Shown one piece after another: positions 47,065-55,192 of a stretch of DNA of 64,000 nucleotides. Source of the DNA: Spirochaetales bacterium (GTDB taxonomy: Bacteria; Spirochaetota; Spirochaetia; DSM-2461); contig QKAW01000011.1 of assembly GCA_003247135.1 (NCBI GenBank), forward strand, positions 124,001-188,000, in the 5' to 3' direction. The notes beneath the pieces were generated by a model, which was not told where the DNA came from, ran no database searches, and was given only the letters and a program-made list of their open reading frames with translations. The first letter of the stretch is position 1. Every line of letters starts with the position of its first letter. A program made the translations under genes and the position numbers.

Positions 47065-50000
47065 TTATATTACAGAATAGATATTAAGGGAATTTGTTTT
47101 CCCTTTTACAACTACATTATTAATAAATTTGATATTAAAACATCCTGTATCCTCTATAATATTTTTTACACTTTCACTTATAATTATGCTTTCTGAATAC
47201 TCCTTTGTTAATGACTCAAGTCTGAAGCAGACATTTACAGCATCTGAAATTACGGTTGCATCCATTCTGTTAGTCTCACCAATTGTACCAACCATAATTG
47301 ATCCAAAATGTATTCCTATACCTATGCTAATAAACTTATTTTGAAAGCATCTATTCTCCAGATTAAACTTTGCCACTTCATTTTGCAACTCAAGAGCAGT
47401 TTTTACTGCTGCTTCAACACTGTGAGGAAAAAGTGCCATAACTGCATCCCCAATGTATTTATCGATAACACCACCATTATTTCTAATTATAGGTACTGTT
47501 ATAGCAAGAAACGAATTTAAAAAATTAAAGTTTTCCTCTGGAGTTAAAGTTTCAGATATTGTTGTAAAACTTCTTATATCAAATACCAAAATAGCCATCT
47601 TCATCTCTATCTGATCCCCAAGTTGAACACTTTGGATGCTATCTTTATTTAATAGTTGGAGAAATTCGTGAGGAACAAAACGACTGTAGGATTTTGTAAG
47701 TTTCATCTCATTTAATTTTGCCTTCTTTTCAAAATCAATCTCTTTTTCCTGAAGTAATATCTTGTTTTTAAGAACTCGTGTTCTAATATTATGAATATTT
47801 ATTAAAACAAGCAAAAGCATTGATAGGGATAAAAAAACCACAACTATAATAAATAAAGGTGTTTCATAAAAATGAGGCTTTTTAGTAAATGAAAATTCTG
47901 CAATATTATCTGATTCAATTCCATCATTGTTATAAGCTTTAACCAGTAATTTATAAACTCCCGGAGATAAATTGGTGTAGAGAACATCATTTTTAGTGGT
48001 TTTGGGAAGCCAGGTTTCATCAAAACCTTCTAACATATACTGTACAACCACCTTATCAGGAACCTGATAACTTAAAGCTGAAACATTAAAAATTACCCTT
48101 CGACTATCAGGATTTAATGTTATATTATCATTCTTATAATATGATATGTTATCAATTATTATTTCATCCTCAATAACAACTCTAGGAGGAACTGAATTTA
48201 TTTTATTGGATTCCGGTTCAAGTAGAGCTACGCCATTATATGTTGGAATCCATAAATTTTCATACCTGTCAATAATACCCCAGGCAGTTGCTGCAGGACC
48301 TGTTCCCAGGCCACTCTTATTATCATAAAATGTTATATCCAGTTTTTGTTCTATACTAAGAAATGATTCTTTATTTATACTAAAGATCCCATCGGATGTT
48401 GTAACCCAGAATTTATTATTTTTATCCTCTATAATCTGAAATATAGCATTAGTTGGAAGGCCATTTTTTATTGTAAAATTAATTAATTTATCTTTATAAA
48501 ACTTACTAATTCCACTTCCTGTTGTAATCCATACAGCAGATTTATCATCTACGTGAAACCTGAAAATTACATCTCCTGCTAACCCATCTTGTTTAGTTAT
48601 TCGGTTAATAAAATTCCCATCTTTGAAAATTAATATCCCTCCACCATCTGTTCCAATCAATAACTGTTCTGATGAATCTTCCATAAGGCACATTACGTAT
48701 TCGAACTCCATACCGTTACTAAGATTATAGGAGGTAATAGAATTGCCATCTATTTTCGATAGACCTGTTGTTGTTCCAACCCAAATGTCTTTTTTAGAAT
48801 CCTCGAAAACGGTTCTAACTTTGTTTCCGGCAAGACCATTATCTGAATTGTAATATATTAATCTCTTATCCAGAGTATATTTTATTACTCCATCTCCATA
48901 AGTGCTTATCCAGATATTTCCAGACATATCCAAATATAAATGCCTGATTCTCTGATTTATTGTGCTTATTACATCATCTTTAATAAATCTTTTATTTTTA
49001 TTATCATATATGGAAATTCCGGAGTTTGTTCCAATCCATACATTGTTTCCAACTTCCAAAACAGCATTTACCCCATTATTGATTAAACCCTGATTTGTAT
49101 CAATTAAAGTGAATTTTGGTTCAACAAATTTATCTAGACCTCCACCGGTACCAACCCATAAACTCCCTTCATAATCCTGAAAAACAACTTTAACCATATC
49201 ATCGCTTAATCCTTGACTAGTTGAATAAAAATCGAATTTTTCATTATGAAACCTAATTAATCCACCATCTGCAATTACCCACAGTGAGTCACTGTTATCC
49301 ATATACAATCCATAGGAATTTACAAATTTACTATCCCTGATATAATTTCCAATTTTATACTCTCCCAAAACTGTATTATTCTCAATTTTGTATAATACAG
49401 ATTCAGATAAAACCCAATATATGTTTTTACTGGTACTGCTAATAATATAATCAATATTTTTATCACTAAAAATGGGATTAATTTCAAAAGGTTTAATAAT
49501 TCCATTACTATATTTATAAAGTCCGTTTTCACGATTTATACCAATAATAACCTCACCCAAACTATTTTCAGTAATAAAAAGCACTTGTGATAAATTTAAG
49601 TCCTTGTAAGTTGTAAAGACTTTACACTTACCATCTTCTATAAGTCCAAGACCTGCGGCAGTTCCAACCCATAGATTATTTCTACTATCAACAAATAGCT
49701 TTCTAATAGAGTTATTTGGTAAACCATCCTTCTGTGTAAATGAACTAAATTCATTATTTTTAAAATAAGAGACACCATTATCATTTGAGCCAATCCACAA
49801 AGCCCCATCATCATCTATTGCAAGAGCTCTAGCTGATGTCAATTCAAGATCATCTCTGTTAGAATTATTATACTTTTTAAATTCTCTCCCGTTAAACCTG
49901 ATTAAGCCATCATAGGATGCTATCCATAAATATCCATTTTTATCCTGAACAATATCCAGAACTTCTTTTACACCATTATCAGCATTATAAATAGTATGCA

Positions 50001-50094
50001 AATATTGAGATATGACTTTTGCAGGATCTAAAATTTGGCAAAATAAAGAAGTTACAGTAAAAAAGGATACTAATGCTAAAATTCTGAGTTTCAT
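47065..50094 (-). CDS. Two-component-propeller (Reg_prop) sensor adenylate/guanylate cyclase with complete active site
   Basis: 1009 residues. A signal peptide (about 1-20) is followed by a periplasmic double beta-propeller of about fourteen Reg_prop repeats (about 40-620; pattern 'G-x-L-W-I/V-G-T/S'), a Y_Y_Y domain (about 660-745), one membrane helix (about 755-778), a coiled-coil with 'FVPHEFLQLL' and a class III cyclase domain (about 832-1009). All catalytic residues are present: metal Asp839 ('VFDIRSF') and Asp883 ('YIGDAV'), Lys879, Thr947, Asn954 and Arg958. It should work as a homodimer. Propeller/Y_Y_Y sensors usually detect polysaccharide fragments. The ATG has a -10-like TATAAT nine bases upstream. 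Confidence 0.92.
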   Translation of the reverse strand: MKLRILALVSFFTVTSLFCQILDPAKVISQYLHTIYNADNGVKEVLDIVQDKNGYLWIASYDGLIRFNGREFKKYNNSNRDDLELTSARALAIDDDGALWIGSNDNGVSYFKNNEFSSFTQKDGLPNNSIRKLFVDSRNNLWVGTAAGLGLIEDGKCKVFTTYKDLNLSQVLFITENSLGEVIIGINRENGLYKYSNGIIKPFEINPIFSDKNIDYIISSTSKNIYWVLSESVLYKIENNTVLGEYKIGNYIRDSKFVNSYGLYMDNSDSLWVIADGGLIRFHNEKFDFYSTSQGLSDDMVKVVFQDYEGSLWVGTGGGLDKFVEPKFTLIDTNQGLINNGVNAVLEVGNNVWIGTNSGISIYDNKNKRFIKDDVISTINQRIRHLYLDMSGNIWISTYGDGVIKYTLDKRLIYYNSDNGLAGNKVRTVFEDSKKDIWVGTTTGLSKIDGNSITSYNLSNGMEFEYVMCLMEDSSEQLLIGTDGGGILIFKDGNFINRITKQDGLAGDVIFRFHVDDKSAVWITTGSGISKFYKDKLINFTIKNGLPTNAIFQIIEDKNNKFWVTTSDGIFSINKESFLSIEQKLDITFYDNKSGLGTGPAATAWGIIDRYENLWIPTYNGVALLEPESNKINSVPPRVVIEDEIIIDNISYYKNDNITLNPDSRRVIFNVSALSYQVPDKVVVQYMLEGFDETWLPKTTKNDVLYTNLSPGVYKLLVKAYNNDGIESDNIAEFSFTKKPHFYETPLFIIVVVFLSLSMLLLVLINIHNIRTRVLKNKILLQEKEIDFEKKAKLNEMKLTKSYSRFVPHEFLQLLNKDSIQSVQLGDQIEMKMAILVFDIRSFTTISETLTPEENFNFLNSFLAITVPIIRNNGGVIDKYIGDAVMALFPHSVEAAVKTALELQNEVAKFNLENRCFQNKFISIGIGIHFGSIMVGTIGETNRMDATVISDAVNVCFRLESLTKEYSESIIISESVKNIIEDTGCFNIKFINNVVVKGKTNSLNIYSVI

Positions 50095-50103
50095 AATGCC
50101 CTA

Positions 50104-50167
50104 ATTATATTACTAATTTTTATTTTTGAAAGTTATTAATTTGAATATAGATTACTTATGCTATAAT
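50104..50167. promoter_or_regulatory. Divergent promoter region between the propeller cyclase and the binding-protein gene
   Basis: Perfect TATAAT boxes point in both directions: 50104-50109 on the minus strand (nine bases before the cyclase ATG) and 50162-50167 on the plus strand (ten bases before the binding-protein ATG). A -35-like TTTCAA lies 16 bases before the minus-strand box. Leaders would be only a few bases long. Confidence 0.5.
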
Positions 50168-50177
50168 ATTAATAATT

Positions 50178-51038
50178 ATGATAATAAAAAGATTATACTT
50201 TTTTCTTCTACTATCTCTATCATTTCTGATTTACTCTCAGACTGTTTTTACTTTCAGGACTCCAGAAGGAGATAAAGACTCCAGGTATGATTATGATAAT
50301 GCAGTTTTAAAACTTGCACTGGATAAAACAGTTGAGACCTATGGATCTTACATTCTAAAACCCAGTGGTGTTATGAACTTTGATAGAATGCGGTTTAACC
50401 TAAAGAATAATATTTTCGAAAACCCTATGTTTAAACAGTCTGCAAATGAGGATGATTGCAGGGAATTTGATTATGTAAACTTCCCTGTTGATTTAGGTAT
50501 TGTCGGGTACAGGGTTTTCTTTGTATCTCCTGAAAAAGAGAAAGTTATAGAAAATATTAAGAGTATAGAAGAACTTCAAGAATTTACAATTCTCCAAGGT
50601 TCTGGATGGAAAGATATAGAGATTCTTAAAAATTCAGGTTTTAAATTGGTAGAAGTACCAAAATACGAGTCACTGTTTTATATGATCAGTAAAAATAGAG
50701 GTGATCTCTTATCCAGAGGTATAAATGAAGTGAAAGACGAGATGAGCAATTTTATTAGTATAAAAGATTTGATTTTAAATAAATCATTAATGCTGTATTA
50801 CCCTCTTCCCCGGTTCTTTTATACTTCAAAGGGTAATACTGAAGCTGTTAAAAGAGTAACAGAAGGATTAATTAGAGCATTTAATGATGGTTCTCTTGTT
50901 GAACTTTGGAAATCATACTATCAGGAGAGTATTGATCTGGTTAAGCCACAAAACAGACTCTTGTTTGAGATAGAGAACCCTTTAATTAAAAATATTAATA
51001 GTGATTATAAAATGTATATTATTAACTCTTTTAATTAA
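50178..51038 (+). CDS. Periplasmic solute-binding-like protein (family 3 type)
   Basis: 286 residues. A signal peptide (about 1-20) precedes 'TVFTFRTPEGDKDSRYDYD', an opening resembling SBP_bac_3 proteins. The central 'LGIVGYRVFFVSPE', 'SIEELQEFTILQGSGW' and 'EVPKYESLFYMISKNRGD' match the hinge and second-lobe pattern of amino-acid-type binding proteins. No ABC transporter genes are adjacent, so it may feed a sensor instead. It is divergent from the propeller cyclase. Its 3' end overlaps the next, convergent gene by four bases. Confidence 0.75.
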   Translation: MIIKRLYFFLLLSLSFLIYSQTVFTFRTPEGDKDSRYDYDNAVLKLALDKTVETYGSYILKPSGVMNFDRMRFNLKNNIFENPMFKQSANEDDCREFDYVNFPVDLGIVGYRVFFVSPEKEKVIENIKSIEELQEFTILQGSGWKDIEILKNSGFKLVEVPKYESLFYMISKNRGDLLSRGINEVKDEMSNFISIKDLILNKSLMLYYPLPRFFYTSKGNTEAVKRVTEGLIRAFNDGSLVELWKSYYQESIDLVKPQNRLLFEIENPLIKNINSDYKMYIINSFN

Positions 51039-51865
51039 AATTTTATTCCTATTTCTCCGGATAATAACAGATCTCCACTGGGTGTAAAATAGTCATTATA
51101 AAATCCTTGAATAGTTTGATTTCCATACAAATATCCACTTGGGATTAAAGTTAATCCTATTCTAAATTTATCTGTTTTAAAAATATCCAACCCTACTCCA
51201 AGAGACAGTGTTATACCTCCCAGTACATCAGACTCAATAGATATTTGATCCTCATCATATAGTTTATTCTTATAATCCCAGAAAAGAAATATTCCACCGG
51301 CTCTTCCAAGCAGATATGGTGAAAATATCTGCTGTTCTTTTAAAGGATATATTCTATACTCAACCCCTCCTGAGAGAATAATAGGATTTGGATGCAGGGA
51401 TTTAGATATCTGATGATTAGATTCAAGTTCTATTATTTGAAGCTTTCCATATAAAAACAATGAATCGTTACTATAATCATCTCCTACCAAGAGTTCTGTA
51501 TTAAAAGAACTTTTTGCAAATGGACCACTTAAAATTGTTGAACCTACTCTTAAAATAGTAAACATGTCCTTTTGGACTGGTTTATAATCGCTATTCTCAG
51601 CAGGCATAACCGGAAAAGGGTCATTATAATTAGGCTCAGAATATCGAGGATTCTTATAGAAAGGGTCATTATAATATGGATCGTTTCGGTAAGAATCACT
51701 AGGAAAATTTCTATTTGGTTCAGATGGAACTTCTCTTTTATCCGGGTAGTCATCTCTTGCTTTTTCCATTGCATCACTTAAACTGCCTCGATTTCTCGAT
51801 GATGATGTTACACAACTATTTAAAACTGCAATAATCAGAAATATTAAATACAACATTTTTTTCAT
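51035..51865 (-). CDS. Lipoprotein with Asn-Asp-Pro-Tyr repeats and a beta-barrel-like C-terminal domain
   Basis: 276 residues. The lipobox 'VLNSC' places the acylated cysteine at residue 18. Residues about 59-85 consist of degenerate six- to eight-residue repeats ('RNDPYY', 'NDPFYK', 'NPRYSE', 'NYNDPFP'). From residue about 100, amphipathic strands ending in 'LLLSGEIGIKF' look like an eight-stranded outer-membrane barrel. It may sit in the outer membrane; function unknown. Confidence 0.72.
   Translation of the reverse strand: MKKMLYLIFLIIAVLNSCVTSSSRNRGSLSDAMEKARDDYPDKREVPSEPNRNFPSDSYRNDPYYNDPFYKNPRYSEPNYNDPFPVMPAENSDYKPVQKDMFTILRVGSTILSGPFAKSSFNTELLVGDDYSNDSLFLYGKLQIIELESNHQISKSLHPNPIILSGGVEYRIYPLKEQQIFSPYLLGRAGGIFLFWDYKNKLYDEDQISIESDVLGGITLSLGVGLDIFKTDKFRIGLTLIPSGYLYGNQTIQGFYNDYFTPSGDLLLSGEIGIKF
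51611..51691 (-). repeat. Degenerate Asn-Asp-Pro-Tyr coding repeat
   Basis: About four imperfect units of 18-24 bases within the lipoprotein gene encode a Pro/Tyr/Asn/Asp-rich linker between the lipid anchor and the barrel-like domain. Confidence 0.6.
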
Positions 51866-51969
51866 ATCTAAATAATAATATAAAATGGTAATTATTTAAA
51901 ACTATTAATATTAAATTAATTTTAACCATGTAAAATTATTATAAAATTTTTTAAGGAGAATAATTTTAA

Positions 51970-52383
51970 ATGAAAAGAAATTTACTAAAAATTACAGCTT
52001 TATTGATTTTATTAATTTCCATGGTTTCCTGTGAATTAATAACAACACCCAAATTTGATGGTACTTATAAATGTACAACAGTTTCAGACAGCAGCACCAG
52101 CGAATTAAAACTTGCTCTAACTAAATTTGATATTAAAATAGAGATGCAGAAGATGGAAGTTATAATTGATGGTATGAGATATACCGGAGATTATAAAGTT
52201 GATAACGATGGTAATTTTAACATTTCACTTAATATTAATTTATTACTAACAGAAGTAGATGTAACATTCAAAGGAATGGTAACAGAAGCTGGTAAAATTA
52301 GTGGTACAATAAGTGAAAAACAGAAAGTACTAATAATTACAGCACCTACAAGAACAGGTACATTCTCAGGAACTAAAAGTTAA
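51970..52383 (+). CDS. Small lipoprotein, unknown function
   Basis: 137 residues. The signal peptide ends in the lipobox 'ISMVSC' (Cys at residue 21). The mature part is made of beta strands ('KFDGTYKCTTVSDS', 'YTGDYKVDNDGNFNISL', 'FKGMVTEAGKISGTIS'), a pattern like small lipocalin-type or META-like beta sandwiches. AAGGAG lies 11 bases before the ATG. No neighbour explains it; it appears to be a single-gene transcript with a hairpin after its stop. Confidence 0.75.
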   Translation: MKRNLLKITALLILLISMVSCELITTPKFDGTYKCTTVSDSSTSELKLALTKFDIKIEMQKMEVIIDGMRYTGDYKVDNDGNFNISLNINLLLTEVDVTFKGMVTEAGKISGTISEKQKVLIITAPTRTGTFSGTKS

Positions 52384-52388
52384 ATAAT

Positions 52389-52407
52389 GGGTGGTGTTAT
52401 ACCACCC
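52389..52407. terminator. Terminator-like hairpin between convergent genes
   Basis: A perfect 7-bp stem GGGTGGT/ACCACCC (52389-52395 with 52401-52407) with a five-base loop lies in the 24 bases between two convergent stop codons. Neither side has a good T tract, so efficiency is uncertain. Confidence 0.6.
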
Positions 52408-54141
52408 CTAATAGATCCTTCTTTCAAAAATATAACCGCTTTTTCCTGATGAATAACTTTGCTGTTTAGCCTTGGTTTTTAATGAAGCAACATACTGACC
52501 CAGTTCATTTATATTTATATTTTTATTAAAATTGTAATTTGTAAAAGCTGCTAAACTTATTGTTGTTAAAGGGTAGTGCTTTATTGTTCCGTCTCTGTCT
52601 ACAGTTTTATACACACTATTGTCTATATCCTTCTCATTAAAAAGTTCAATCTTTCTTCGATCAAATTCCTTGCATATATTAATTAGGACATTTTCATCTA
52701 TTATTTCATCGGTTAACATAATAAAATCGTCTCCTCCTATATGGCCAGCCAGAATTTTATCTGAAGATTCCATTTTAAACTCTTTTAAAATATCTGCTAC
52801 AAGAAGAATCATACTATCGCCACAGGAAAAACCGTAACAGTCGTTATACTGTTTAAAATGATCAATATCTATATAAACAATTGTATATTCTGGTTTATTC
52901 ATTAAATTTGTTAACCATTTTTTTATTGATCCATTTCCTGGTAGATATGTTAACGGGTTTTGATCTGTAGCATTAAAGATTTCCAGATCGATTGCTTTCT
53001 CAATTAATTTTTTCATGGTTATTGTGCCATAAAAATAACCACTGTTATTAACTATAACTATAGGATCAAATGCTTCATTACCCTTTCTGTTAAGTGCAAT
53101 TTTTTTTATTGTCAGAAGATCTACATTTTTATTTATAGTTAAAAAGTCCATATCTACAATATCTTCAACAAATTTACTTGAGAAAATTGCAAATCCAAAC
53201 CTTCCACTAAGATATTTGTAAAACATCTGCCTTGTTACAAGCTTTATAGGATAATCATCCCTGGTAATTATTATATGATCCACCATCTGATTTCTTTTAA
53301 AAAAGAGATCAAGTTCACCGCAGGTTAGAGTTTCATGAGTGAAAACATCAGGAACGATTATAATATCTTTTAAAAAAAGTACCGTGGAAATTTCAGATAT
53401 TTTTAATCTTGAAATAAGTTGGTTAAGGATATCTTTTTTCTCACTAGTTAGCTCTTCAGCAAAGGGTGATGGTCTGCCAAGAAAATAACCCTGTACATAT
53501 CTGACCCCCAATCTGTAGACGGTTTCCAGATCCTTGAAATTTTCAATTCCTTCAGCTAAAACATAACTACCTACATCCGAAGCAAAATTACACAGAGTTT
53601 TAAGTAATTTCTGCTTATAAGCACTGCAATTGATCCCAATTATAATATCTTTATCCACCTTCATGTAATGAGGTGTCATTGCTACAAGAGTTGTTAAACC
53701 ACTATGCCCTGCGCCAAAATCATCAAGAGCAACTTTAAAACCCTGTTCAACATAGTGTTTTATTAGCTGTTCAAAAACTTCATAATGTTCTATTGTTGCT
53801 GTTTCTGTTATTTCTAAAACGATCTTTCTATGGTTCAAACCCTGCTGCTTTATATAATTGGATGTAAATCCGGATACAAATTCAGGATTATTAAATACAT
53901 TTGGGCTAACATTCAGGAAAAAGAACTTGTCGTTATATGTTTTATCAAGGGAACTAATCTTATTTAATGCTGCTATACGGCAATTACACTCAATTTCCCA
54001 CTCTGCATTATTTTCCTTAGCGTATTGAAAAATTTTGTCAGGATAAAAATATTCACCTGCTCCTCTAGCTAACATTTCATAGCCATATATATCACAGGTT
54101 GCCAAGTCTACGATTGGCTGAAAATATGATGAAATTAACAT
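52408..54141 (-). CDS. Cyclic-di-GMP enzyme: EAL - CBS pair - GGDEF
   Basis: 577 residues, no membrane segment. The EAL phosphodiesterase domain (about 1-230) has Glu22 in a variant 'YEMLARG', 'NVSPNVF', 'LEITETA', 'DDFGAGHSGL', 'KVDKDII', 'AEGIEN' and 'QGYFLGRPSP', so all metal and catalytic residues are kept. Two CBS-like modules follow (about 245-395; 'DHIIITRDDYPIKLVT', 'DPIVIVNNSGYFYGTI'), which may bind nucleotides. The GGDEF domain (about 400-577) has 'GGDDF' at 469-473, compatible with activity. Which activity dominates in the cell cannot be told. The start ATG has a TATATT six bases upstream. Confidence 0.92.
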   Translation of the reverse strand: MLISSYFQPIVDLATCDIYGYEMLARGAGEYFYPDKIFQYAKENNAEWEIECNCRIAALNKISSLDKTYNDKFFFLNVSPNVFNNPEFVSGFTSNYIKQQGLNHRKIVLEITETATIEHYEVFEQLIKHYVEQGFKVALDDFGAGHSGLTTLVAMTPHYMKVDKDIIIGINCSAYKQKLLKTLCNFASDVGSYVLAEGIENFKDLETVYRLGVRYVQGYFLGRPSPFAEELTSEKKDILNQLISRLKISEISTVLFLKDIIIVPDVFTHETLTCGELDLFFKRNQMVDHIIITRDDYPIKLVTRQMFYKYLSGRFGFAIFSSKFVEDIVDMDFLTINKNVDLLTIKKIALNRKGNEAFDPIVIVNNSGYFYGTITMKKLIEKAIDLEIFNATDQNPLTYLPGNGSIKKWLTNLMNKPEYTIVYIDIDHFKQYNDCYGFSCGDSMILLVADILKEFKMESSDKILAGHIGGDDFIMLTDEIIDENVLINICKEFDRRKIELFNEKDIDNSVYKTVDRDGTIKHYPLTTISLAAFTNYNFNKNININELGQYVASLKTKAKQQSYSSGKSGYIFERRIY

Positions 54142-54224
54142 AGCTCTAATATATATGTAAATTATTTAAATTCTATTTCTGTTTTGTTAGATTTAAATTA
54201 AGTGTTAAAAAAATATTATTATAC

Positions 54225-54230
54225 TATAAT
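54225..54230 (+). promoter_or_regulatory. Consensus -10 box very close to the DUF523/DUF1722 start
   Basis: A perfect TATAAT ends six bases before the ATG at 54237 and no Shine-Dalgarno sequence is present between them. A transcript starting at the usual distance would begin at or next to the A of the ATG, i.e. leaderless. Confidence 0.45.
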
Positions 54231-54236
54231 TAAGTA

Positions 54237-55190
54237 ATGATTATTACAGAAAAGCCCAAAATAGGAATAAGCAGATGCCTTTTAGGAGATAATGTAAGGT
54301 ATAATGGTGGACATAAATTAGATGATTACATAAAAAATGTACTGGGTAAATTTGTGGAGTTCATACCTTTCTGCCCGGAGGTAGAAGCAGGATTTGGAGT
54401 TCCAAGAGAAGCAGTCCATCTTAATAAAATTGAAAATGAAATATTTATGATTGGTGAAAAAACAGGAACTGATTATACAAATAGAATGAATTCTTATTTA
54501 AGTAGAAAAATTCCGGATCTTTTAAATCAGAATTTATGTGGATACATTTTAAAATCAAAATCTCCAAGTTGTGGAATATACAGAACAAGAGTATATTCAG
54601 AAAATGAAGCTCCCAATATTAATGGTAGAGGTCTTTTTGCAGAGGCTCTACTAAACAGTAACTGTAATCTACTTGTGGAAGAGGAAGGAAGACTCCACAA
54701 TCCCGAAATAAGAGAGAATTTTATTGGTAGAATTTTTATAAATTTCAGATGGAACGCCTTTATAAAAGAGTTCTCTGTTAATAATTTTATGCTTTTTCAC
54801 CAATCTATAAAATATACTTTAATGGCCCACTCCCCTTCTAATCTAAAAGAGATGGGAAAAATTGTTGCAAATACAAATCCAGACTTATTACATAGCAGTG
54901 TTAAAGATTATAAAATTCTTTTAGATAAAACACTAAAGATCTTAACAGACAGAAAGAAAAACAGGAATGTTTTAGATCATATAATGGGATATTTCAAAAA
55001 TGATTTATCATCAGGAGAAAAAGAGGAGTTAAAGATTTTATTTGACAGGTACTACAATGGATTACTTCCAATTATTGTTCCTATTACCATGCTAAACCAC
55101 TATGTAAATAAGTATAACAATGAGTATTTAAAGGGACAGTTTTACCTTAACCCCCATCCAATGGAGTTAATGCTTCTTAACCATGTATAG
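54237..55190 (+). CDS. DUF523 - DUF1722 fusion protein (YbgA-like)
   Basis: 317 residues. The N-terminal DUF523 domain (about 5-150) has 'GISRCLLGDNVRYNGGHK', 'FCPEVEAGFGVPREAVHL' and 'SKSPSCGIYRT', with conserved cysteines that may hold a cofactor. The C-terminal DUF1722 domain (about 185-300) has 'FMLFHQSIKYTLMAHSP' and 'HIMGYFK'. The fused architecture is widespread; the family has been linked to tRNA thiolation/desulfidation-like chemistry and to photolyase-like neighbourhoods, but no firm role is assigned here. Confidence 0.9.
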   Translation: MIITEKPKIGISRCLLGDNVRYNGGHKLDDYIKNVLGKFVEFIPFCPEVEAGFGVPREAVHLNKIENEIFMIGEKTGTDYTNRMNSYLSRKIPDLLNQNLCGYILKSKSPSCGIYRTRVYSENEAPNINGRGLFAEALLNSNCNLLVEEEGRLHNPEIRENFIGRIFINFRWNAFIKEFSVNNFMLFHQSIKYTLMAHSPSNLKEMGKIVANTNPDLLHSSVKDYKILLDKTLKILTDRKKNRNVLDHIMGYFKNDLSSGEKEELKILFDRYYNGLLPIIVPITMLNHYVNKYNNEYLKGQFYLNPHPMELMLLNHV

Positions 55191-55192
55191 AA

